Shown here one piece after another: positions 7,986 through 17,460 of a stretch of 64,000 nt of DNA. The translations under genes were made by a program, and so were the position numbers. Location of the stretch: positions 248,001-312,000 of the forward strand of contig NZ_JBHTMY010000002.1 of the NCBI RefSeq assembly GCF_042679565.1, in the 5' to 3' direction. Numbering within the stretch: position 1 is the first letter of the stretch; each line of letters opens with the position of its first letter. Origin of the DNA: Namhaeicola litoreus (lineage in GTDB: Bacteria; Bacteroidota; Bacteroidia; Flavobacteriales; Flavobacteriaceae). The notes beneath the pieces were generated by a model. The model was not told the origin of the DNA and did not search any database. It worked only from the letters and a program-made list of their open reading frames with translations.

Positions 7986-10016
7986 ATGGATAATCCTTTA
8001 TTAATGGAGTTTACCGGTATTTATCAAACCGCTCCATTTTCGAAAATAAAAAATGAACATTACAAACCTGCATTTGAGAAAGCCATTGAAATGGCTAAAG
8101 CAGAAATTGACGCTATTGTAGAAAATACGGAAGAACCAAATTTTCAAAATACAATTGAAGCCTTAGATTTTTCCGGAGAAAAACTAGATCGAATTTCAAG
8201 TATTTTTTTCAATTTAAATTCTGCTGAAACGAATGATGAAATCCAAAAAATTGCACAAGAAGTTTCTCCTATGCTTTCTGATTTTTCCAATGATATAAGA
8301 CTCAACAAAGCACTTTTTAAAAAAGTAAAAACAGTTTTTGATAAACAGAATGAATACTTTTTAACGACAGAGCAAAAAACATTACTCGATAAAAAATACA
8401 AAGGCTTTACACGTAACGGTGCCAATTTGAACGAAGTTGATCAGCAAAAATTAAGAGAAATAGATAAAAAACTAGCTCAGCTTTCTTTAAAATTCGGCGA
8501 AAATGTGTTGGCCGAAAACAATGCTTACGAATTGCAAATTACAGATGAGAACAGATTAAAAGGTTTACCTGATGGGGCTTTAGAAGCGGCAAAACTATTG
8601 GCAGAAGAACGTAAAAAGGACGGTTGGATTTTTACACTGGACATACCCAGTTATTTGCCTTTTATGACTTATGCAGAAGACAGATCTTTAAGAGAAATCT
8701 TGGCAAAAGAATATGGGAAAAGAGGTTTTCAGCAAAATAATTTCGACAATCAAAAAATTGTTTTAGACATAGTTAATTTAAGAAATGAAAGGGCAAAATT
8801 ATTGGGTTACCCAACACATGCTCATTTCGTTTTGGAAGAAAGAATGGCAGAAAAGCCACAAAAAGTGATTGACTTTTTAGAAGATCTTTTGAAAAAGGCC
8901 AAACCAGCGGCAGTCAAAGAGTTTGAACAACTAAAAGAATTAGCAAGCAAAGATCAAATTGAAGCACTACAGAAATGGGACAGCTCTTATTACAGTGAAA
9001 AATTAAAGAAGCAACTTTTTGATTTAGATGAAGAACAATTAAAACCATACTTCAAACTGGAAAATACAATACAGGGTGTTTTCGAAATTTCTAATAGGTT
9101 GTACAACCTAACGTTTGAAGAAGTTCAAGATATTGATAAATACCACGAAGATGTAAAGACCTATCTTGTCAAAAAAAATGGCGAAGTACTTTCTGTGCTC
9201 TATGCAGATTTTTTTCCTAGAAAAGGAAAGAGAAATGGTGCTTGGATGACTTCGTATAAAAGCCAATGGAAAAAGGATGGAGTCAATTCGAGACCGCATA
9301 TTTCTATTGTTTGCAATTTTACAAAACCTACTAAAACAAAACCATCGCTGCTCACTTTTAACGAGGTAACAACACTTTTTCATGAATTCGGCCATGCCCT
9401 CCACGGCATGCTGGCAAACACAACTTACCCTAGCCTTTCTGGGACTAGCGTGTATTGGGATTTCGTAGAATTACCTTCGCAGGTGTTTGAAAATTGGTGC
9501 TATGAGGAAGATGCGCTAAACCTTTTTGCCAAACACTATGAAACCGGTGAGTTAATTCCTTTTGAACTCATCGAAAAGATCAAGAATTCTTCTAACTTTT
9601 TAGAAGGACTTGCCACTGTAAGACAAATAAGTTTCGGACTATTAGATATGGCTTGGCACGCGAAAGATCTGTCTGCAATTAAAGATGTAAAATCATATGA
9701 AGAATTGATTTTTGAACAGACCAAATTCTATCCAGATGTACCTGAAAATTGTATGAGCACCGCGTTTTCACATATCTTTCAAGGCGGTTATTCCTCTGGT
9801 TATTACAGTTATAAATGGGCTGAGGTATTAGATGCTGATGCTTTTGAAGCGTTTAAAGAGAAAGGGATATTCGACAAAGAAACAGCTCGAAAATTTGAAG
9901 AATTTGTATTAAGTCAAGGAGGAACCGATAAACCCATGACTCTCTACAAAAAATTCAGAGGAAAAGAACCTGATGCCAAAGCATTGCTAAAAAGGGCAGG
10001 ATTACTGCAGAACTAA
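7986..10016 (+). CDS. M3 family metallopeptidase (peptidyl-dipeptidase Dcp / oligopeptidase A-like)
   Basis: Zinc metallopeptidase of 676 aa that degrades oligopeptides. The catalytic HExxH appears as FHEFGHALHG (about residues 465-474), with the downstream Glu ligand in SVYWDFVELPSQVFENW. The mostly helical N-terminal domain and the C-terminal HIFQGGYSSGYYSYKWAE segment are typical of the Dcp/OpdA branch. No signal peptide is seen, so it is probably cytoplasmic, recycling short peptides. Sequence alone does not decide between dipeptidyl carboxypeptidase and endo-oligopeptidase activity. Confidence 0.93.
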   Translation: MDNPLLMEFTGIYQTAPFSKIKNEHYKPAFEKAIEMAKAEIDAIVENTEEPNFQNTIEALDFSGEKLDRISSIFFNLNSAETNDEIQKIAQEVSPMLSDFSNDIRLNKALFKKVKTVFDKQNEYFLTTEQKTLLDKKYKGFTRNGANLNEVDQQKLREIDKKLAQLSLKFGENVLAENNAYELQITDENRLKGLPDGALEAAKLLAEERKKDGWIFTLDIPSYLPFMTYAEDRSLREILAKEYGKRGFQQNNFDNQKIVLDIVNLRNERAKLLGYPTHAHFVLEERMAEKPQKVIDFLEDLLKKAKPAAVKEFEQLKELASKDQIEALQKWDSSYYSEKLKKQLFDLDEEQLKPYFKLENTIQGVFEISNRLYNLTFEEVQDIDKYHEDVKTYLVKKNGEVLSVLYADFFPRKGKRNGAWMTSYKSQWKKDGVNSRPHISIVCNFTKPTKTKPSLLTFNEVTTLFHEFGHALHGMLANTTYPSLSGTSVYWDFVELPSQVFENWCYEEDALNLFAKHYETGELIPFELIEKIKNSSNFLEGLATVRQISFGLLDMAWHAKDLSAIKDVKSYEELIFEQTKFYPDVPENCMSTAFSHIFQGGYSSGYYSYKWAEVLDADAFEAFKEKGIFDKETARKFEEFVLSQGGTDKPMTLYKKFRGKEPDAKALLKRAGLLQN

Positions 10017-10039
10017 TCCAAATTATTAGATTTAATAAC

Positions 10040-10047
10040 TATTTTTG
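10040..10047 (+). promoter_or_regulatory. Candidate -7 element for lpdA
   Basis: TATTTTTG matches TAnnTTTG exactly and ends 24 bp before the lpdA ATG. The in-frame TTG at 10045 is part of this element, which argues against its use as a start codon. No clear -33 TTG is present. Confidence 0.5.
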
Positions 10048-10071
10048 CAATCGACTAAAAAAAAATCAAAA

Positions 10072-11472
10072 ATGAAATCATTCGATGTTGTTGTTATAGG
10101 TTCAGGACCCGGTGGATATGTTGCTGCTATTAGATGTGCTCAATTGGGTTTAAAAACTGCCATAATTGAAAAATATTCGACCATGGGTGGAACTTGCTTG
10201 AATGTAGGTTGTATTCCGTCTAAAGCTTTACTTGATTCTTCTCATCATTATTACGATGCGGTGCACCATTTTGAAAAACACGGCATCGATGCAAAAGAGG
10301 TGAAAGTAAACTTTAAACAAATGATTGATCGCAAAAGTGAGGTCGTATCCCAAACATCTGGAGGTATCAATTTTTTGATGGATAAAAATAAGATCGATAC
10401 ATTTCAGGGCTTAGGTTCATTTAAAGATGCCAATCATATCAATATCAAAAAAGAAAATAACGAGACTGAAACGATCGAAACAAAAAATACGATTATTGCC
10501 ACCGGGTCAAAACCGGGAAGCTTACCTTTTATAAAAATTGATAAGAAAAGGATCATAACTTCAACTGAGGCCTTGAGTTTATCTGAAATCCCAAAACATT
10601 TGCTGGTCATTGGTGGTGGTGTGATTGGTTTGGAACTCGGGCAAGTTTATAAAAGATTAGGTGCCGAGGTTTCTGTTATAGAATATATGCCAACTATCAT
10701 ACCTACGATGGATGGTGCACTTTCTAAAGAATTGCAGAAATCCTTAAAAAAGCAAGGAATGAAATTCTTTACAGATCACAAAGTTTCCTCTGTAAAGAGT
10801 TCAGGTAAGGAAGTGGTTGTTACTGCAGATGATAAAAAAGGAAATCCTGTAGAGTTTAAAGGTGATTACTGTTTAGTTGCCGTAGGAAGAAAAGCTTACA
10901 CTGAGGGTCTTGGATTAGAAAATGTAGGTATCCAAGTAAATGAGCGCGGTCAAATTGAAACAAATGCACATCTTCAGACCAATATCCCAAATATTTATGC
11001 CATTGGGGATGTGATTAAAGGAGCAATGTTGGCGCATAAAGCCGAAGAAGAAGGTACCATGGCTGCTGAGATCATTGCCGGACAAAAACCTCATATCGAT
11101 TATAATTTAATCCCAGGAGTTGTCTACACTTGGCCGGAAGTTGCCGGAGTAGGTAAAACCGAGGAAGAATTAAAAGCGGCAGGAGCAAATTATAAAGTGG
11201 GCTCTTTTCCTATGCGCGCTTTGGGAAGAGCGAGAGCCAGCATGGATATTGACGGACTTGTAAAGGTATTGGCAGATGCAAAAACAGATGAAATTTTAGG
11301 AGTTCATATGATTGGTGCCAGAGCAGCAGATATAATTGCCGAAGCTGTTGTGGCCATGGAATTTAGAGCTTCCAGTGAAGATGTAGCGAGAATGTCACAT
11401 GCTCATCCAACTTATACCGAAGCCATTAAAGAAGCGTGTTTGGCAGTAGAAAACAGGTCTATTCACAGCTAG
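10072..11472 (+). CDS. lpdA: Dihydrolipoyl dehydrogenase
   Basis: FAD enzyme (E3) that reoxidises the lipoamide of 2-oxoacid dehydrogenase and glycine-cleavage complexes using NAD+. At 466 aa it is normal length. The FAD-binding GSGPGGYVAAI is near residue 10. The redox-active disulfide is C42/C47 in GGTCLNVGCIPSK. The NAD-binding motif is VIGGGVIGLELG (about 180) and the C-terminal catalytic His-Glu lies in MSHAHPTYTEAIKEA. The ATG at 10072 places the FAD motif directly at the N-terminus, as in homologues. No E1/E2 gene is nearby, so which complex it serves cannot be told from context. Confidence 0.96.
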   Translation: MKSFDVVVIGSGPGGYVAAIRCAQLGLKTAIIEKYSTMGGTCLNVGCIPSKALLDSSHHYYDAVHHFEKHGIDAKEVKVNFKQMIDRKSEVVSQTSGGINFLMDKNKIDTFQGLGSFKDANHINIKKENNETETIETKNTIIATGSKPGSLPFIKIDKKRIITSTEALSLSEIPKHLLVIGGGVIGLELGQVYKRLGAEVSVIEYMPTIIPTMDGALSKELQKSLKKQGMKFFTDHKVSSVKSSGKEVVVTADDKKGNPVEFKGDYCLVAVGRKAYTEGLGLENVGIQVNERGQIETNAHLQTNIPNIYAIGDVIKGAMLAHKAEEEGTMAAEIIAGQKPHIDYNLIPGVVYTWPEVAGVGKTEEELKAAGANYKVGSFPMRALGRARASMDIDGLVKVLADAKTDEILGVHMIGARAADIIAEAVVAMEFRASSEDVARMSHAHPTYTEAIKEACLAVENRSIHS

Positions 11473-11491
11473 AAAATTAACACACAACATA

Positions 11492-11545
11492 AAAATGGTT
11501 ATTGAGAGATTTTAAGTATTTTTCGATAACCATTTATTTTTTGTA
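11492..11545 (+). terminator. Stem-loop terminator after lpdA
   Basis: AAATGGTTAT (11493-11502) and ATAACCATTT (11525-11534) form a perfect 10-bp inverted repeat, extendable by a G-T wobble and one more pair. The loop is about 18 nt and ATTTATTTTTTG follows. The loop is large for an intrinsic terminator, but the position between lpdA and pabB fits. Confidence 0.55.
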
Positions 11546-11550
11546 AAATT

Positions 11551-12849
11551 TTGCGAATTCAGAAAGATTTTAAGGCCATAACGATTCCAGATCTCAAATT
11601 GAAATTACTCAATTGGGCTCAGCAGGAAAAAGTTTTCCTTTGGTGTGATTCGAATACCCATTTAGGTAATCAGACATACGAAACCTACGACGCCGTATTG
11701 GCCATAGGTGTACAAAGTGAGTTAAAATGCTCTTGTGAAAATGCTTTCGAAAAACTAAAACAATTTAGAAAAGTAGCAGACGACTATGTTTTTGGGTATT
11801 TAAGCTACGATTTAAAGAATGACATTGAAGCGCTTTCTTCGCAAAATTTTGATGGAGTAGGGTTTGATGATCTCTATTTTTTTCAACCTCAAAAAATCAT
11901 TTTCCTCCAACAATCTACATTGTCTTTTTCCTATTTAAACGAATTTGAAGATGAGATGGAGAAAGATTTTCAAAAGATCCAAAATAGTAACTTTAACGTA
12001 ATCTTTCCTAAAACAGATATCCATATTCAACAGAGAATTTCTACGGCCTCATATCAAGAAAAACTAAAAAATATCCTTGCACATATTCATCGCGGAGATA
12101 TCTATGAAGTGAATTTTTGTCAGGAATTTTATGCTGAAGACTGCGAGATACATCCATTAACAGTATATTCAGAACTCAATTCGATTTCTACCCCGCCCTT
12201 TGCTACTTTTTTGCGCATCAATGATAAATATTTACTCTCTGCTTCCCCGGAGCGCTTCGTTAAAAAAATTGGTTCGAAAGTAATTTCACAACCCATTAAA
12301 GGCACCGCTAGAAGATCTTCTCATTTAAAGGAAGATGAAAAAATTAAAGCAGAACTGTCAAAAGATCCTAAAGAAAGATCAGAGAATATTATGATTGTAG
12401 ATTTGGTGAGAAACGATTTGTCAAAAACAGCGATTAAAGGCAGTGTCCGTGTTGAAGAACTCTGCAAGGTATACACTTTTCAGCAAGTTCATCAACTCAT
12501 TTCAACAGTGGTATCAGAAGTTTCTGATGAGATAGATGTAATTGACATTATTATTTCCCTCTTTCCTATGGGAAGTATGACAGGGGCGCCAAAAATTTCG
12601 GCGATGGAAATTATTGAAGAACTCGAAGAGACCAAAAGAGGTTTATACTCGGGTGCAGTGGGTTATTTTAGTCCGGAAAACGATTTTGATTTTAACGTGG
12701 TGATCAGGAGTATTTTGTACAATGCAACGCGTAAATATGTTTCTTTTTCTGTTGGTGGAGCCATCACGGCCCAATCAAAAATAGAAAATGAATACAATGA
12801 ATGTATGCTAAAAGCAGAAGCCATGAAAAAAGCATTAAACCAAAAGTAA
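11551..12849 (+). CDS. pabB: Aminodeoxychorismate synthase component I (PabB)
   Basis: Chorismate-utilising enzyme making 4-amino-4-deoxychorismate for folate, with ammonia from a PabA glutaminase. The C-terminal catalytic domain has QPIKGTARRSS; PIKGT is the PabB form, where anthranilate synthases have PLAGT. It also has ENIMIVDLVRNDLS and PMGSMTGAPKISAMEIIEELE. The 432-aa protein probably starts at TTG 11551, because MRIQKDFK resembles the conserved MRTxxxF start of relatives and no ATG occurs near. pabA and pabC are not adjacent. It lies directly behind the lpdA terminator. Confidence 0.88.
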   Translation: MRIQKDFKAITIPDLKLKLLNWAQQEKVFLWCDSNTHLGNQTYETYDAVLAIGVQSELKCSCENAFEKLKQFRKVADDYVFGYLSYDLKNDIEALSSQNFDGVGFDDLYFFQPQKIIFLQQSTLSFSYLNEFEDEMEKDFQKIQNSNFNVIFPKTDIHIQQRISTASYQEKLKNILAHIHRGDIYEVNFCQEFYAEDCEIHPLTVYSELNSISTPPFATFLRINDKYLLSASPERFVKKIGSKVISQPIKGTARRSSHLKEDEKIKAELSKDPKERSENIMIVDLVRNDLSKTAIKGSVRVEELCKVYTFQQVHQLISTVVSEVSDEIDVIDIIISLFPMGSMTGAPKISAMEIIEELEETKRGLYSGAVGYFSPENDFDFNVVIRSILYNATRKYVSFSVGGAITAQSKIENEYNECMLKAEAMKKALNQK

Positions 12850-13057
12850 AGTCCGTTCTCTTAAACTTAAGTTACACTAAGACTTATAGAGATTTTCGAT
12901 AAGCTGCAAGGTGTTTCCAATTCAAAAAAACCTTTCTTTTGAAATAGTTTTGAAGAGAATCTCGATTAGACTTAAGAATAAATCCTCACTACTTTCATTA
13001 AGTTACATTTTTTCGTAGTTTAATCCTTTAAAATATTAATTCTTTTCTTCTAATTCT
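12850..13057 (+). other. Intergenic region before the sulfatase gene with TTAAGTTACA repeats
   Basis: 208 bp without a gene. The 10-mer TTAAGTTACA occurs at 12867-12876, within the near-palindrome TTAAACTTAAGTTACA (12861-12876), and again at 13008-13017, 41 bp before the sulfatase ATG. The same 10-mer appears in the nos promoter. No convincing TAnnTTTG element is seen. Confidence 0.4.
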
Positions 13058-14686
13058 ATGATAAAGTCATCGGTCATCTTCTTTATTGCAATTTTATTAT
13101 TTTCTTGCCAATCGAACACAAAAAATAAAGTCCATAAAAAAAAGCCCAATATCCTTTTTATCATGTCTGATGATCACGCCTATCAAGCCATTAGTGCTTA
13201 CAGTGATGATTTGATTCAAACTCCAAATATAGATAGATTAGCAGATGAAGGGATGATTTTCACAAATGCCTGCGTCACTAATTCTATTTGTGGTCCTTCC
13301 AGAGCAACTATTCTCACTGGAAAATTCAATCATATCAATGGTAAAATAGATAATTATTTTCCTTTCGACTCTACACAGGTCACATTTCCTCAATTATTTC
13401 AGCAAGCGGGTTATCAAACGGCGATGTACGGAAAATTACATTTTGGTAATAATCCGAAAGGTGTGGATGATTTTATGATTCTACCCGGACAAGGAAATTA
13501 CATCAATCCTAAATTTATAACACCAACAGGAGATACAGTTTTAACAGGTTATGTAACGGATTTAATCACTGACCAAACATTAAAATGGCTTAAAGAAAAA
13601 CGCGATCCCAACAAGCCCTTTATGATGATGTATTTGCATAAGGCCCCTCATAGACCGTGGTGGCCATCACCTGCCAAGTTTGCAGAATTTAGTAAAAGAA
13701 CCTTTCCACAACCAGAAACTTTATTCGACAAATACGAAGGCAGGGGTACTGCAGCCAAAACAGCTGAAATGAATATTTTACACCATATGATGTACAGCCA
13801 TGATTCTAAAATTAGACCTGAAACGATTTCAAAAATGGGCAGCGTTTTACCTGAGATTGAAGATTTTGAGAATGGTTTTTACGGACCCTACAATCGGGCA
13901 AACGAACAACAGAAAGCACTATATGATGCAGTCTTGGATTCTATCAATAAAGATTTTGAATTGAACTGGCCAAAAATGAATGAAAAAGAAAAAATGAACT
14001 GGAAATACCAACGCTTTATGCAAGATTACTTGGGCTGTATTTCTTCTATTGATGATAATGTAGGTCGTGTGTTGGATTATCTGGACGAAGCCGGCTTGGC
14101 AGAAAATACAGTTGTAATTTACACCTCAGATCAAGGGTTTTATTTGGGCGAACACGGGTGGTTTGATAAAAGATTTATTTATAATGAATCCTTTAAGACC
14201 CCATTATTAGTAAGATGGCCAAACCAGATTAAACCTGGCATGAGTAATGATGAAATGGTACAGAATTTAGATTTCGCTCAAACCCTCTTGGAAATCGCAG
14301 GATTAGACGCACCCGATGATATGCAAGGAGAAAGTTTAGTTTCCTTGATGAAAGGTGAAAATGACAAATGGACCAGAAAAGCTGTTTATTATCATTATTA
14401 CGAATACCCAGCTGTTCATATGGTAAAAAGACATTATGGCCTCGTTAGTAAGGAATATAAGTTAACCCATTATTATTATGATATTGATGAATGGGAATTG
14501 ATTGATCGAATAAAAGATCCTTTAGAAATGACAAATCAATATGATAATCCTGAATATGAAAACATTGTAAAACAACTCAAAAATGAATTAATAGAATTAC
14601 GCAAAAAATATAAAGATTCTATAGAACTAGATCAAAAGTATATTGAATTACATAAACAAAGAGAGAATTTGTTGAAAGGAAGCTAA
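13058..14686 (+). CDS. Sulfatase (S1, formylglycine type) lipoprotein
   Basis: Hydrolyses sulfate esters, probably from sulfated glycans. The 542-aa protein has a lipoprotein signal ending LLFSC (Cys17). The metal site begins with NILFIMSDDH (about 31-40). The formylglycine signature is C78-G-P-S-R (CxPSR), so maturation by a formylglycine-generating enzyme or an anaerobic sulfatase-maturating enzyme is needed; neither is in this window. The C-terminal metal ligands lie in IYTSDQGFYLGEHGW. A porin gene faces it from the other side, but no glycoside hydrolase or SusCD pair is nearby, so the substrate is open. Confidence 0.9.
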   Translation: MIKSSVIFFIAILLFSCQSNTKNKVHKKKPNILFIMSDDHAYQAISAYSDDLIQTPNIDRLADEGMIFTNACVTNSICGPSRATILTGKFNHINGKIDNYFPFDSTQVTFPQLFQQAGYQTAMYGKLHFGNNPKGVDDFMILPGQGNYINPKFITPTGDTVLTGYVTDLITDQTLKWLKEKRDPNKPFMMMYLHKAPHRPWWPSPAKFAEFSKRTFPQPETLFDKYEGRGTAAKTAEMNILHHMMYSHDSKIRPETISKMGSVLPEIEDFENGFYGPYNRANEQQKALYDAVLDSINKDFELNWPKMNEKEKMNWKYQRFMQDYLGCISSIDDNVGRVLDYLDEAGLAENTVVIYTSDQGFYLGEHGWFDKRFIYNESFKTPLLVRWPNQIKPGMSNDEMVQNLDFAQTLLEIAGLDAPDDMQGESLVSLMKGENDKWTRKAVYYHYYEYPAVHMVKRHYGLVSKEYKLTHYYYDIDEWELIDRIKDPLEMTNQYDNPEYENIVKQLKNELIELRKKYKDSIELDQKYIELHKQRENLLKGS

Positions 14687-14745
14687 AGTTTTGTAATATT
14701 TATTTTTGTTTTAGTTGTTTTTAAAAAGGAGATTTTTGGCGTTTA

Positions 14746-14783
14746 AATTAAGATAAGAGTTGTCTGCCCTTCTTATTTTAATT
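14746..14783. terminator. AT-rich stem-loop between convergent sulfatase and porin genes
   Basis: AATTAAGATAAGA (14746-14758) faces TCTTATTTTAATT (14771-14783), complementary apart from one G-T position, with a 12-nt loop. Placed between two convergent genes it may end transcription from both sides. There is no strong GC core. Confidence 0.4.
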
Positions 14784-14798
14784 TCCGTGATGCTTAAG

Positions 14799-16082
14799 TT
14801 AGTAAATCCATTGAATTCTCATTTGTATCGAATTTGTAACACCAACTAAATCGTCTTTTTTTAGGTTACCAATTCCATAGACAATCCCAGTTTTCCAGTA
14901 TTGTGTTGCCCACCAGTTCACTCCAATATCCCAACGAAACAATAAACCACCATCGATATTAGAACTGTCAAGATTGACATGTCCTACTCTGCCAACTAGC
15001 TCAAGAGCACCATATTTACCATCTGGCATTATTCTCCTGGCATATGCAGATCTTTTATCATAAGGCCTTGGGTCTCCGCTCAATACATAACTACCGGTAG
15101 CATAATATCCTTGAAATTGTTCATATCCATTGCCGGTATCTACCCATGAATGAACATATTCAAGAAGAACTGAAAAGTTTTCAAGACTCCAGAGTTGTTC
15201 TAAACTCAAATTAAATTGTGAATTTGCTTCAATATTTCCGGTATCCACAAAATTAGAGGTAATATTAGATTCATTCTTACCCTTTAACCTAATTACACCA
15301 TCCTGGGCTTCCACATAACGCACGCCAAGACCCATATGAATATATTGAGCACCACCATCATACCACTTGGGTAATCCAGTGACTCTAGCCGTAAAAGTAT
15401 TGGCAGATTCGGAAAAACTGTAGTCATTTTCCAACCAACTATTAAACCAGCCGGCTGCAATAGTTGCCCTATCGTTCATAAAAAAATGCTTGTAGCTCAC
15501 ACCCAGGTTTCTACTTTTAAAAAAGGGACTCAATAATCTTTCCATATGTGGTAAGTTTGCGGCATCCCCTACCATTTCATAGATAAAAGTTTCTTTTAAT
15601 TTCCCAACATAAAATTCATTTTTATCCCCTACCGGAATTACCAGTCGGAAATCAGTGAGTCCGAATGAATCCGTTCCCTCGGGCCTGTCTTTACCCTTGT
15701 ATTCAATACTAATTAAATATTGCCATGGATTCTTGAAATTAATTTTCCCTTTTAACATCATCCGGGCGCTTCGTATATCGAAACGATTCTCTTGTTCGCC
15801 AACCTGATCTATATTATCGTCGTCTTGAATTATATAATTGTAGTCGAGGATAGGAGCAAAACCTAATTTTAATGTAACCCATTTAAATCCTTGGTCAGAC
15901 CAGCCCATCTTTTTTTCTGTCACATCCGGAATAAAGTAAGTTTTTGAAGAATCTGGTAATACTTGAGTTTGGGAATCATCTACAAGGCTTGTAAATTGTC
16001 CATAAACCGATGGGATAGATATCATACTTGCAGAAAAGATAAAGAACAAGATATACCTATAGTTTAAGAGAATTCTATACAT
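14799..16082 (-). CDS. OprP/OprO-like outer-membrane porin
   Basis: A 427-aa predicted beta-barrel with a cleavable signal ending near SVYGQ. The body has alternating aromatic and polar strands and the typical GFKWVTLKLGFAPILDYNY start of barrel, FDIRSARMMLKGKINF and FYVGKLKETFIYE segments of the phosphate-selective porin O/P family. The protein ends in QWIY, an aromatic C-terminus expected for barrel insertion. Family members pass phosphate or other anions; here specificity cannot be assigned. The gene precedes the end of the arg operon on the same strand, 79 bp away in the opposite order of transcription, so it is a separate unit or a read-through product. Confidence 0.8.
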   Translation of the reverse strand: MYRILLNYRYILFFIFSASMISIPSVYGQFTSLVDDSQTQVLPDSSKTYFIPDVTEKKMGWSDQGFKWVTLKLGFAPILDYNYIIQDDDNIDQVGEQENRFDIRSARMMLKGKINFKNPWQYLISIEYKGKDRPEGTDSFGLTDFRLVIPVGDKNEFYVGKLKETFIYEMVGDAANLPHMERLLSPFFKSRNLGVSYKHFFMNDRATIAAGWFNSWLENDYSFSESANTFTARVTGLPKWYDGGAQYIHMGLGVRYVEAQDGVIRLKGKNESNITSNFVDTGNIEANSQFNLSLEQLWSLENFSVLLEYVHSWVDTGNGYEQFQGYYATGSYVLSGDPRPYDKRSAYARRIMPDGKYGALELVGRVGHVNLDSSNIDGGLLFRWDIGVNWWATQYWKTGIVYGIGNLKKDDLVGVTNSIQMRIQWIY

Positions 16083-16161
16083 ATATGAAATGGTTAGTTG
16101 ATTAAAACTAAATTACATTTTTTTTAAATACAATTTTAAGAAATCAACTAAACCAAAAACT

Positions 16162-17448
16162 CTATCTATTTAAGGTTTCTTCCATTTTTTTCCTGATCTC
16201 GCCTAAAGCTAGATTTCCAATGCTACCTATGTGTGTATGTTTGATTTTTCGATTGGGTCTAAACGCTCCATTTTCAATTTTTTGTCCAATGATTTTATAG
16301 GCATCGCGAAATGGCGTTCCGTTTTGAACCAACGCATTTACCTCTTCTACACTAAACAAATAGTCGTACATCTCTGCATCAACTACATCTTTTTTTACTT
16401 TGATCTCTTTAAGTGAAAAAATAAACATCTCCAAACAAGCCTTGGTATTTTGTAATGCAGGCATTAAGCCTTCTTTGAGCAATTGAAAATCTCTGTGATA
16501 TCCGCTGGGCAAATTATTTGTAATGAGTGTAAGCTCATAAGGTAAAGCTTGAATTTTATTGCATTTCCCCCGGATCAATTCGAAAACATCCGGATTTTTT
16601 TTGTGTGGCATGATACTAGAACCTGTCGTTAATGCATCTGGAAATGAAACAAACCCAAAGTTCTGACTCATATACAAACAAATATCATAAGCAAATTTAG
16701 CTAAGGTTCCCGCCAAAGAACTGAGCGAAAATGACACTATTTTTTCTGCTTTCCCACGACTCATTTGCGCCGCAACTGAATTATATTTCAATGTGCCAAA
16801 CCCCAAAGATCTGGTGGTTGATTCTCTATCAATCGGAAAAGAACTTCCATAACCTGCTGCAGAACCCAAAGGGTTTTGATTCACAACCTTAAACGCCGCA
16901 TTGAGCATATACATATCATCAATCAAACTTTCCGCATAGGCCGAAAACCACATGCCAAAAGAAGAAGGCATCGCCACCTGAAAATGTGTATAGCCCGGCA
17001 ATAAAACAGATTGATAATCATTGGCCAATTTCATTAAAAGATCGAAAAATTCTTCAACCAAGTTTTTAATTTCGTCTAACTCATCTTTCAAATATAAATG
17101 CATATCCACCAGAACCTGATCATTTCTTGATCTGGCAGTATGTATCTTTTTTCCAGTATCACCTAGCTTTTCTGTGAGGAGAAATTCTACTTTAGAATGT
17201 ACATCTTCGAAAGAATCCTCAATTAAAAATGTTCCTTCTTTTATTGATTTTTGTATTCCTCCCAGCTCACGCTCTACAGCACTCATTTCACTTTTACTCA
17301 ACAACCCGATTTCGTGAAGCATTTTGGCATGCGCCAAAGAGCCAATGACATCATATTTAGCCAAAACCAAATCCAATTCTCTGTCGTTTCCAACAGTAAA
17401 TAAATCAATCTTTTTATCGGTACTAAATCCTTTATCCCAGAGTTTCAT
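16162..17448 (-). CDS. argH: Argininosuccinate lyase
   Basis: Last step of arginine biosynthesis: cleaves argininosuccinate to arginine and fumarate. At 428 aa it is slightly shorter than many ArgH (about 460) because the C-terminal region is trimmed. The fumarase/aspartase-superfamily signature GSSIMPHKKNPDVFELIRGK (about 260-279) contains the catalytic Ser. HTARSRNDQV and the GYTHFQVAMP stretch supply other active-site residues. It is the last gene of the operon, 12 bp after argE. No clear terminator is seen downstream. Confidence 0.95.
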   Translation of the reverse strand: MKLWDKGFSTDKKIDLFTVGNDRELDLVLAKYDVIGSLAHAKMLHEIGLLSKSEMSAVERELGGIQKSIKEGTFLIEDSFEDVHSKVEFLLTEKLGDTGKKIHTARSRNDQVLVDMHLYLKDELDEIKNLVEEFFDLLMKLANDYQSVLLPGYTHFQVAMPSSFGMWFSAYAESLIDDMYMLNAAFKVVNQNPLGSAAGYGSSFPIDRESTTRSLGFGTLKYNSVAAQMSRGKAEKIVSFSLSSLAGTLAKFAYDICLYMSQNFGFVSFPDALTTGSSIMPHKKNPDVFELIRGKCNKIQALPYELTLITNNLPSGYHRDFQLLKEGLMPALQNTKACLEMFIFSLKEIKVKKDVVDAEMYDYLFSVEEVNALVQNGTPFRDAYKIIGQKIENGAFRPNRKIKHTHIGSIGNLALGEIRKKMEETLNR

Positions 17449-17460
17449 AATTTCTTTTTT

